Origin: Anaerolineae bacterium
GTDB taxonomy: Bacteria > Chloroflexota > Anaerolineae > Anaerolineales > UBA11858
DNA length: 5,571 bases
NCBI GenBank assembly: GCA_003694235.1
Contig: RFKO01000065.1
Span: 1-5,571 of the forward strand
Direction of reading: 5' to 3'
Part shown: positions 1 through 5,571 of the stretch, piece after piece
Position numbering within the stretch: the first letter of the stretch is position 1
Layout: each line of letters opens with the position of its first letter
Notes under the pieces: model-generated
Databases searched by the model: none
What the model was told of the DNA's origin: nothing
Seen by the model: the letters and a program-made list of their open reading frames with translations, nothing else
Position numbers and translations under genes: made by a program

Positions 1-711
1 GCGCGCGGCGCGCTGTTGTTTGCAAGCACCTGCGCCATCTGCCACGGCGATAATGGCACAGGCACCGACCGCGCCCCGGCGCTCAACGACCCTCAGCGCT
101 TGAGCACCTTCGATAACGACTGGTATCGCGCCACCATCCGCAACGGTCGCCCGGCCAAAGGGATGCCAACCTGGGGCACGGTGCTCTCGCCCAACCAGAT
201 CGAGGATATCATCGCCCTGATCGATGCCTGGCGCGCCGGCAACACGGTTCAACCCGCGTTTGACATCGGGGAGTTGCTGGATTCGGCCATCTTCTCGCTT
301 CAGGAAAACGACACCGAAAGCGCCGCCCTGCACATCAACCGCGCTTTAAGCATCGCCAGCGGCAAAGGAGCGGACGTTCTTGAAAACGCGGCTGCGCAAC
401 TGGTCGCCGGTGACACTGAGGGCGCGATCGCCACGCTCACCGTTCTCAAAGAGCAATGGCCTCTGGGTGAAGCGGAAGCCGGAGCGGAGATCTTCCAGGC
501 CAATTGCGCCGTCTGTCACGGCAAACAAGGAGAAGGCGGCATCGGCGCCAAACTGACCGACAACGAGTTCATCCAGTCGCTCAACAACGCCGATCTGGTG
601 GCCTTCCTGCTCGAGGGACGCCGCGGCACGGCCATGGCAGGTTGGGAAGGCCGGCTGACACCGGAAGAACTGGCCAATGTCGTCGCCTTCCTGCGCACCT
701 GGCAACCTTGA
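1..711 (+). CDS. Di-heme cytochrome c, partial (5' end missing)
   Basis: The frame is open from base 1, so the gene begins upstream. The TTG at 16 lies inside the first cytochrome fold (GALLFASTCAICHG) and is not a credible start. Counting from base 1, 236 residues are visible. Domain 1 (about 1-77) has the heme motif C11-A-I-C14-H15 and a likely axial Met55 in GMPTW. Domain 2 (about 158-236) has C169-A-V-C172-H173 and likely axial Met212 in AMAGW. The two domains resemble each other in layout, each ending in a helix of the type LSPNQIEDIIALIDAW or LTPEELANVVAFLRTW. They are joined by about 80 mostly helical residues of unknown role. Class I c-type cytochromes act outside the cytoplasmic membrane and carry electrons between respiratory complexes; the signal peptide or anchor would be in the missing part. 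The specific partner cannot be told. The stop is followed by a hairpin, so it may not be co-transcribed with the CBB genes. Confidence 0.9.
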   Translation, partial: ARGALLFASTCAICHGDNGTGTDRAPALNDPQRLSTFDNDWYRATIRNGRPAKGMPTWGTVLSPNQIEDIIALIDAWRAGNTVQPAFDIGELLDSAIFSLQENDTESAALHINRALSIASGKGADVLENAAAQLVAGDTEGAIATLTVLKEQWPLGEAEAGAEIFQANCAVCHGKQGEGGIGAKLTDNEFIQSLNNADLVAFLLEGRRGTAMAGWEGRLTPEELANVVAFLRTWQP

Positions 712-713
712 GG

Positions 714-743
714 CTCACAAAAGTCGCATAAATGTTGTACAAT
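714..743 (+). promoter_or_regulatory. Possible sigma70-type promoter for the cbb operon
   Basis: TACAAT at 738-743 differs from the -10 consensus TATAAT by one base. CTCACA at 714-719 matches four of six bases of TTGACA, with an 18-base spacer. Transcription would start near 750, at the base of the hairpin at 749-785, giving cbbL a leader of roughly 65 bases. The -10 box overlaps an 8-bp palindrome, TTGTACAA (735-742), which could be a regulator half-site or chance. The main support is position: only 31 bases separate the hairpin from the cbbL start, too few for a promoter plus RBS. The -35 match is weak and the call is tentative. Confidence 0.3.
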
Positions 744-748
744 TTGTC

Positions 749-785
749 CCTAAAGGGGGCATGACCAGGTCATGCCCCCTTTAGG
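749..785 (+). terminator. Perfect 18-bp inverted repeat; terminator or leader hairpin
   Basis: The left arm CCTAAAGGGGGCATGACC (749-766) is the exact reverse complement of 768-785, with A767 at the centre. In RNA this gives about 17 pairs closed by a 3-base loop, with a GC-rich core of five G-C pairs. The stem is followed by TTTAT (786-790), a short and weak U-tract; the AAA and TTT inside the stem give the A/T-flanked look common in intrinsic terminators. It starts 38 bases after the cytochrome stop and ends 31 bases before cbbL. It therefore fits a terminator for the cytochrome gene, but an attenuator or stabilising 5' structure on the cbb transcript is also possible. Confidence 0.6.
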
Positions 786-816
786 TTTATCGCACATCTC
801 GCGAAAGGAGTGAAAC

Positions 817-2220
817 ATGCAGGACAAATTTTACGACGCCGGGGTAAAAGACTACCGTGAGGCGCACTATTATTTCGACCTGGGATACCAACCCGATCCG
901 GCCACCCAGGTGCTGGCTGCTTTCAAAATCACTCCCCGGCCGGGGGTTGCTCCGGAAGAAGCCGCGGCGGCCGTTGCTGCCGAGTCCTCTTTTGCCACCT
1001 GGACGATGGTTTGGTCCGATCACCTGGTTGATCCCGCGCGGTATTGCGCGCGCGTCTACCACCTCGAGCCTGTTGATGAGGGTAAAAGGCAATGGATGGC
1101 CTATATCGCCTATCCGCTTGATCTGTTCGAAGAAGGCTCGATTCCCAACCTGATGGCCTCTCTGCTGGGGAACGTGTTTGGCTTCAAGCCGCTCATCGCC
1201 CTGCGTCTAGAAGACCTGTATTTCCCTCCCGCTTATCTCACCACTTTCCAGGGGCCGCCCCACGGCATCCGGCAAGAACGGGATATGCTCAACAAATACG
1301 GCCGCCCACTACTGGGAGCAACCATGAAGCCAAAGCTGGGGCTTTCAGCAAAAAACTACGGCCGGTTGATCTATGAGGCACTCGTCGGCGGCCTGGACTT
1401 CACCAAAGACGACGAAAACATCACCTCCCAAACCTTCATGCGATGGGAGCACCGCTTCGAGGCCAGTATGGAAGCTGTTCACAAAGCCGAAGCGATGACC
1501 GGCGAACGCAAAGGGCACTATCTGAACGTCACTGCGCACACCTTCGATGAGATCTTCAAAAGAGCAGAACGGGCCAAAGAACTCGGCAGCCGCATCATCA
1601 TGCTCGACTATTTGATCGCCGGAATGACCGCTTTCACCTCGGTGGCGCAGTGGTGCCGCGAGAACGGGATTTTACTTCATCTCCATCGCGCCTTCCATTC
1701 CGTCATTGATCGAAACCCCGACCACGGTGTTGCCTGGCCGGTACTGGCAAAATTCGCGCGCCTCGTCGGCGGTGACCATATCCACAACGGCACAATCGTG
1801 GGCAAGCTGGCCGGCGATCCTCAGGAATTACTGGACACCGCCCGCATGCTGCGCGAGCCTCGCGTGACCCGCGCAGAGGCGCCGACCATTCACTTCGATC
1901 AAGACTGGCTTTCCATGCCGGGGACATTTCCGGTAGCCTCGGGAGGGATTCACGTATGGCACATGCCGGCTCTGGTACACTACTTCGGCGACGATTCGAT
2001 CCTGCAATTCGGCGGAGGCACGGTAGGCCATCCCTGGGGAAGCAAAGCCGGCGCAACCGCTAATCGCGTGGCGCTCGAAGCAGTCATCAAAGGACGCAAC
2101 GAGGGACGCGACCTGCAAAAGGAAGGGCAGGATATCCTCTCTCAGGCAGCCCGGCGCAACCCCGAACTACGAGTCGCCCTGGAAACCTGGAAAGGCGTAG
2201 AGTTCGAAATTACTGCCTGA
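817..2220 (+). CDS. cbbL: RuBisCO large subunit, form I, divergent
   Basis: Ribulose-1,5-bisphosphate carboxylase/oxygenase large chain (467 aa) fixes CO2 onto ribulose bisphosphate to give two 3-phosphoglycerates; cytoplasmic. The N-terminal domain is about 1-145 and the TIM barrel about 146-467. With spinach numbers in brackets, the catalytic set is intact: E56 (60), T61 (65), W62 (66), N119 (123), K171 and K173 (175, 177) in MKPKLGL, carbamylated K197 (201) with D199 and E200 in FTKDDE, H290 and R291 (294, 295), H323 (327), loop-6 K330 (334), S375 (379), G399 and G400 (403, 404). It is therefore an active-type enzyme and not form IV. GPPHGI, SAKNYG and FMRW are green-like; GFKPL, GAT at 167-169, FDQ and [12 protein letters not shown] are red-like. 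Oddities: F59, N324, A332, only two cysteines (C77, C280), a three-residue N-terminal insertion and an end at spinach position 471. The ATG at 817 follows AAAGGAG (804-810) by 6 bases. First gene of the cbb operon. Confidence 0.97.
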   Translation: MQDKFYDAGVKDYREAHYYFDLGYQPDPATQVLAAFKITPRPGVAPEEAAAAVAAESSFATWTMVWSDHLVDPARYCARVYHLEPVDEGKRQWMAYIAYPLDLFEEGSIPNLMASLLGNVFGFKPLIALRLEDLYFPPAYLTTFQGPPHGIRQERDMLNKYGRPLLGATMKPKLGLSAKNYGRLIYEALVGGLDFTKDDENITSQTFMRWEHRFEASMEAVHKAEAMTGERKGHYLNVTAHTFDEIFKRAERAKELGSRIIMLDYLIAGMTAFTSVAQWCRENGILLHLHRAFHSVIDRNPDHGVAWPVLAKFARLVGGDHIHNGTIVGKLAGDPQELLDTARMLREPRVTRAEAPTIHFDQDWLSMPGTFPVASGGIHVWHMPALVHYFGDDSILQFGGGTVGHPWGSKAGATANRVALEAVIKGRNEGRDLQKEGQDILSQAARRNPELRVALETWKGVEFEITA

Positions 2221-2265
2221 ATTTGAAGAAACCGCTCATCGGATGAATGATAGTTGCACCCATAC

Positions 2266-2270
2266 GGAGG
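2266..2270 (+). promoter_or_regulatory. Ribosome binding site deciding the cbbS start
   Basis: GGAGG ends 7 bases before the ATG at 2278. The same frame is open upstream to a TTG at 2254, but that start would place this GGAGG inside the coding region, and it has no comparable site of its own. The ATG start also gives a product that begins just before the conserved FxYLPPLTD motif, as usual for RuBisCO small subunits. Confidence 0.85.
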
Positions 2271-2277
2271 TATTCCC

Positions 2278-2592
2278 ATGAAAGCACAACCCCGCGCAGG
2301 CACGTTCGCCTACCTTCCACCCCTCACAGACCAGGAAATTCGACAACAGATCGAGTATATTTTCGCCCAAGGCTGGATGATTGGGCTTGAATTCAGTTCA
2401 CAGATTTCGGCTGCAGATACCTACTGGCACTGGGAAAAACTCCCCTATTTCGAAACCCGCGATCCGGATTTCATCATGCAGGAAATCCAGCGCATGCGCC
2501 AGGAATATCCTCGCCACTACATCATGCTGACCTCGTATGATCACAAGCGCCAGAGCCAGAATCTCAGCTTCCTGGTGCATGCACCCGGCTGA
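2278..2592 (+). CDS. cbbS: RuBisCO small subunit, compact form
   Basis: The small chain caps the L8 core of form I RuBisCO to make L8S8 and stabilises it and tunes its kinetics. The product is 104 aa, at the short end of the family (about 110 in cyanobacteria and form IA, 120-140 in plants and red types). Seen: FAYLPPLTD (10-18), the QIEYIFAQGW helix (24-33), YWHWEKLP (49-56) at the position of the usual YWxxWKLP, a helix with IQRMRQEYP (70-78), and the closing strand LSFLVHAPG (96-104). It lacks the C-terminal beta-hairpin extension of red-type small subunits, so it looks green-like. The usual Trp before KLP is Glu53, with a Trp one residue earlier (W52). There are no cysteines. It starts 57 bases after cbbL and ends 38 bases before the kinase. 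The presence of a small subunit argues against the SSU-less form I' type. Confidence 0.93.
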   Translation: MKAQPRAGTFAYLPPLTDQEIRQQIEYIFAQGWMIGLEFSSQISAADTYWHWEKLPYFETRDPDFIMQEIQRMRQEYPRHYIMLTSYDHKRQSQNLSFLVHAPG

Positions 2593-2630
2593 GAAACCAT
2601 ACCATCCCCTCGCCAAAGGAGACAGGAAAC

Positions 2631-3590
2631 ATGCCGTTCAAAAGAACCATCTTGCTCGGTATCGTAGGTGACAGCGCTGCGGGCAAATCAACGCTTTCCG
2701 CAGGGATTGCCAAAATCCTGGGAGAGGAACGCGTTACCGTCATCTGCACGGACGACTATCATCGCTACAATCGCAAGCAACGCAAGGAACTGGGAATCAG
2801 CGCGCTTGACCCGGCGTGCAATTACATCAACATCATGGAGCAACACCTGGATTTGCTCCGCCGCGGGCACCCGATTTTGAAACCCATCTATAATCACTCC
2901 ACCGGTGACTTCGACCCACCGGAATACATCGAACCCCGTGAATTCATCATCGCCGAGGGATTGTTGGGGTTCTACAGCCAGGCGTTGCGACGCCAGTTCG
3001 ACGTTAAAGTCTACCTGGCACCGGAAGAAGACCTGCGCATCCAATGGAAAATCGCCCGCGACACCACAAAGCGAGGGTATACCCCCGAACAGGTGCTGGC
3101 ATCTCTGAAAAAAAGGCAGCGGGATTCGGAGCGCTTCATCCATCCCCAACAAGCCCACGCCGACATAGTCGTCACGTTTTATCGTCCACCCGACCACCCT
3201 CAAGCCACAGACAGCCATTTGAACGTCAAACTCAAACTGCGCCCCACTTTGCCGCACCCTAACCTGGCCGATATCGTGGCCTGGAACAACAACAAACGCG
3301 TCTTTTCCTCCTCCATCGAGCGCGAAGACGACTGGCTGATGGAAATCCTGGATATCAAAGGGGAAATCAACGACGAGCAGGCTACTCAGCTGGAAGACCT
3401 GATCTGGGAACGCGTGGATAAATTCTCTTCGGCAGGGAAGCATTTACGCCCCGACCAAATCGGCGTCTACACCAGCGGCAACGAAACCCACATCTCACAC
3501 CCTTTGGGCATTACGCAACTACTCATCGTCTATCAACTAATGCTGGCGCGTGAAGAACTGGAGAAGGAACGCGCCTCCCGCATCTTTTGA
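2631..3590 (+). CDS. prk: Phosphoribulokinase
   Basis: Phosphoribulokinase (319 aa) uses ATP to phosphorylate ribulose-5-phosphate to ribulose-1,5-bisphosphate, the RuBisCO substrate; cytoplasmic. The P-loop is [12 protein letters not shown] (10-21). Next come VICTDDYH (37-44) with the likely catalytic base D41 or D42, LDP (59-61), KPIYNHSTG (84-92) as the ribulose-5-phosphate-binding segment, and E109 in AEGLL at the Walker B position (EGLH in plant and cyanobacterial enzymes). RGYTPEQVL (148-156) and [11 protein letters not shown] (170-180) complete the family pattern. Cyanobacterial and plant enzymes have a regulatory Cys in the P-loop (GDSGCGKS); here it is Ala17. The only cysteines are C39 and C63, and there is no C-terminal pair, so thioredoxin switching by the known disulfides is not possible. 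It resembles kinases I recall from non-photosynthetic autotrophs. ATG 2631 follows AAGGAG (2616-2621) by 9 bases. The transketolase starts 26 bases after its stop. Confidence 0.95.
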   Translation: MPFKRTILLGIVGDSAAGKSTLSAGIAKILGEERVTVICTDDYHRYNRKQRKELGISALDPACNYINIMEQHLDLLRRGHPILKPIYNHSTGDFDPPEYIEPREFIIAEGLLGFYSQALRRQFDVKVYLAPEEDLRIQWKIARDTTKRGYTPEQVLASLKKRQRDSERFIHPQQAHADIVVTFYRPPDHPQATDSHLNVKLKLRPTLPHPNLADIVAWNNNKRVFSSSIEREDDWLMEILDIKGEINDEQATQLEDLIWERVDKFSSAGKHLRPDQIGVYTSGNETHISHPLGITQLLIVYQLMLAREELEKERASRIF

Positions 3591-3616
3591 CACAAATAAC
3601 GCTCTGGAGAACCGCC

Positions 3617-5571
3617 ATGAAACCGACTGCCACTACCGCTCCCGATATCGAACAACGCTGCGCCAACACCATCCGCATGCTGGCCATCGACGCGGTGAAC
3701 AAAGCCAACTCCGGCCACCCCGGCCTGCCGCTCGGAGCAGCCGACATCGTCACCGTGCTTTGGACGCGCTTTCTCAAGCACAATCCGAACGACCCCACCT
3801 GGCCCAATCGCGACCGCTTTATCCTCTCCGCAGGACACGGCTCGGCCATGCTGTACGCTTTACTTCACCTGAGCGGTTACCCCATCACCCTGGAAGCGTT
3901 ACAAAACTTCCGCCAATGGGGCAGCCATACCGCCGGACATCCCGAATACAACCCCTATTTAGGCATCGAAATCACCACCGGCCCGCTGGGGCAGGGGATT
4001 TCAGCAGCCGTGGGTATGGCGCTGGCCGAACGCCATCTGGCGGCGCGCTTCAACCGTCCCGGCCACACGCTGGTAGAGCATTACACCTACGTCCTGGCCT
4101 CTGACGGCGACTTGATGGAGGGCGTCTCGCATGAAGCCTGCGCCCTGGCCGGTCACCTGGGGTTGGGGAAACTGATCGTCTTCTTCGATGACAACAGCAT
4201 CTCGATCGACGGCTCTACCAGCCTGAGCGACAGCACCGATACGCTGCAACGCTTCGCCGCCTACGGCTGGCACACGCAGCAGGTGGACGGGCACGACATG
4301 GAGGCCGTCGCCGAGGCCATTCGTGCCGCCCAGGCCGAAAGCGAACGCCCCAGCCTGATCGCCTGCCACACGCACATCGGTCTGGGAAGCCCGTTACAGG
4401 ACACCGCCAAAGTGCACGGCAGCCCGCTGGTCGGCGAGAACTACCTGGCGACCAAGGAACATTATGGCTGGCCGAAGGACAAACCCTTCTACGTACCGCC
4501 TGACGTGCGCGCGCATTTCGAGACCGTGGCACAACGCGGCGCGCAGGCGCAGGCGGAATGGGAACAAGCATTACAGGCTTATCGCGCCGCCTATCCCGAC
4601 CTGGCCGCCGAGTGGGACGACTTCGTGCAGGGCAAATTGCCCGCCGGATGGCAAGACGCTCTGCCCGACTTCACCAGCGCAGACCCCGCCGCCACACGCG
4701 CCACTTCCGGCAAAGTGCTGGAAGCCCTGGTGCCAGCCATCCCCACGTTGATCGGCGGCTCCGCCGACCTGAGCGGCAGCAACAAGACCAAAGTGAGCGC
4801 CTCGCGCGTGATCCAACGGGGCGATTACGGCGGCAACTACATCCACTATGGCATTCGCGAGCACGGCATGGGCGCGGTGATGAACGGCCTTGCTCTACAC
4901 GGCTTGCGTCCCTACGGCGGCACTTTCCTGGTGTTCGCGGATTACATGCGTGGAGCCATCCGTCTGGCCGCGCTGATGGGGCTGCCGGTCATCTACGTAT
5001 TCTCCCACGATAGCATCGGCCTGGGTGAGGACGGCCCGACGCACCAACCGGTGGAACAACTGCTCTCGCTGCGCGCCATGCCCAACCTGGTGGTGTTGCG
5101 CCCTGCCGACGGCAATGAGACCGCCCAGGCGTGGAAGGTGGCGCTGGAACGCAAAAACGGCCCCACCGCCCTGGCGCTTACCCGTCAAAAAGTGCCGCAA
5201 ATCACCCCGCGCTACAACCAGACGGCGCGCGGCGCATACATTTTGCGCGACGCGACAGGTCAATCGCCTCAAATCGTGCTGCTTGCCAGCGGTTCGGAAG
5301 TGCACCTGGCACTGGAGGCATACCAGATCCTCACGCAGGAGGGCGTCGCGGCACGCGTGGTCTCGATGCCCAGCTGGGAACTGTTCGACGCCCAGCCGGA
5401 AGCCTACCGCCAGAGCGTACTCCTCCCGCAGGTGCCGAAAGTCGCCGTGGAAGCCGGCGTCAGCCTGGGGTGGGAACGCTATATAGGCGAGGGCGGCGCA
5501 GTGCTCGGCGTAGACCGCTTTGGCGCCTCCGCCCCCTACCAGCGCATCTACCGGGAATTCGGCCTCACCGC
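3617..5571 (+). CDS. tkt: Transketolase, partial (3' end missing)
   Basis: Thiamine-diphosphate enzyme that moves two-carbon ketol units between sugar phosphates, regenerating xylulose-5-phosphate and ribose-5-phosphate for the CBB cycle and serving the non-oxidative pentose phosphate pathway. The frame is open to the window end: 651 codons, against about 663 in E. coli TktA, so only some 12-15 residues are missing. Landmarks with E. coli numbers in brackets: H34 (26) in SGHPG, H74 (66) in AGHGS, GPLGQG (122-127), the ThDP/Mg motif starting at D163 (155) in SDGDLMEG, N193 (185) in DDNSIS, the catalytic E415 (411) in GIREHGM, and H464, D472 and H476 (461, 469, 473) in [15 protein letters not shown]. 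The three domains are pyrimidine-phosphate (about 1-325), Pyr (about 350-525) and C-terminal (from about 540). GGAG (3606-3609) lies 7 bases before the ATG. It is 26 bases from prk with no terminator between, so it is very likely the fourth operon gene. Confidence 0.96.
   Translation, partial: MKPTATTAPDIEQRCANTIRMLAIDAVNKANSGHPGLPLGAADIVTVLWTRFLKHNPNDPTWPNRDRFILSAGHGSAMLYALLHLSGYPITLEALQNFRQWGSHTAGHPEYNPYLGIEITTGPLGQGISAAVGMALAERHLAARFNRPGHTLVEHYTYVLASDGDLMEGVSHEACALAGHLGLGKLIVFFDDNSISIDGSTSLSDSTDTLQRFAAYGWHTQQVDGHDMEAVAEAIRAAQAESERPSLIACHTHIGLGSPLQDTAKVHGSPLVGENYLATKEHYGWPKDKPFYVPPDVRAHFETVAQRGAQAQAEWEQALQAYRAAYPDLAAEWDDFVQGKLPAGWQDALPDFTSADPAATRATSGKVLEALVPAIPTLIGGSADLSGSNKTKVSASRVIQRGDYGGNYIHYGIREHGMGAVMNGLALHGLRPYGGTFLVFADYMRGAIRLAALMGLPVIYVFSHDSIGLGEDGPTHQPVEQLLSLRAMPNLVVLRPADGNETAQAWKVALERKNGPTALALTRQKVPQITPRYNQTARGAYILRDATGQSPQIVLLASGSEVHLALEAYQILTQEGVAARVVSMPSWELFDAQPEAYRQSVLLPQVPKVAVEAGVSLGWERYIGEGGAVLGVDRFGASAPYQRIYREFGLT

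Noticed and set aside
16..18. TTG as the start of the cytochrome gene
   Set aside because: It falls inside the first heme domain, the frame is open to base 1, and a c-type cytochrome needs an export signal upstream.
817..2220. RuBisCO-like protein (form IV) or SSU-less form I'
   Set aside because: All catalytic residues including the carbamylated Lys197 are present, which rules out form IV, and an adjacent cbbS argues against form I'.
2231..2250. Small inverted repeat TCATC-G-GATGA between cbbL and cbbS
   Set aside because: Five pairs around a single base cannot form a stable hairpin and there is no T-tract, so it is not a terminator or processing site I can support.
2254..2277. TTG start giving an eight-residue longer CbbS
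   Set aside because: The extension would contain the good GGAGG site for the ATG at 2278 and adds residues not expected in the family.
2688..3443. 251-codon open frame on the minus strand within prk
   Set aside because: It lies wholly opposite a strongly supported kinase gene, its translation shows no family motif I recognise, and it has no separate context. It is a shadow of the GC-rich coding strand.
3550..4104. 184-codon + strand frame overlapping the prk end and transketolase start
   Set aside because: The translation is rich in Arg, His and Pro with no fold-like pattern, and it overlaps the clear transketolase frame starting at 3617.
3617..5571. Higher GC in the transketolase as a sign of separate transfer
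   Set aside because: A few sampled stretches look richer in G+C (about 60-68% against about 55% in cbbL and prk), but the sampling is small and the tight spacing argues for a stable operon.

Overview
The window holds the core of a Calvin-Benson-Bassham (CBB) carbon-fixation gene cluster from a moderately GC-rich bacterium. Everything is on the + strand. In order: the 3' part of a di-heme cytochrome c (1-711), a 105-base spacer with a perfect 18-bp inverted repeat (749-785), RuBisCO large subunit cbbL (817-2220), RuBisCO small subunit cbbS (2278-2592), phosphoribulokinase prk (2631-3590), and a transketolase (3617 to the window end, lacking only its last dozen or so codons). The four CBB genes are separated by 57, 38 and 26 bases. 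Each has its own purine-rich ribosome binding site, and no terminator is visible between them, so they read as one operon.

How they work together: phosphoribulokinase makes ribulose-1,5-bisphosphate, the RuBisCO large and small subunits carboxylate it, and transketolase regenerates pentose phosphates from fructose-6-phosphate and glyceraldehyde-3-phosphate. The cytochrome c upstream probably belongs to a separate respiratory electron-transfer unit. The hairpin between it and cbbL could end its transcript or act as a 5' leader structure for the cbb operon.

The most interesting content is the RuBisCO. The large subunit keeps every catalytic residue I can map, so it is a true form I RuBisCO and not a RuBisCO-like protein. 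Its sequence mixes signatures of the green (IA/IB) and red (IC/ID) branches. It also has odd residues next to the active site: Phe59 in the ES(S)xxTWT motif, and Asn324 at the position that is nearly always Ala or Ser beside loop 6. It has a short C-terminus. The small subunit is very compact (104 aa), cysteine-free and green-like. The kinase lacks both cysteine pairs used for thioredoxin control in plants and cyanobacteria. This suggests a deep or little-sampled form I lineage in a non-photosynthetic autotroph.

Taxonomy: the mixed RuBisCO signatures, the kinase type and the hairpin style make me think of Chloroflexota (Anaerolineae-like), but this is inference from remembered families and not a search result. 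I saw no tRNA, rRNA, CRISPR array, insertion sequence or carboxysome gene in the window, and no gene on the minus strand that I can support.
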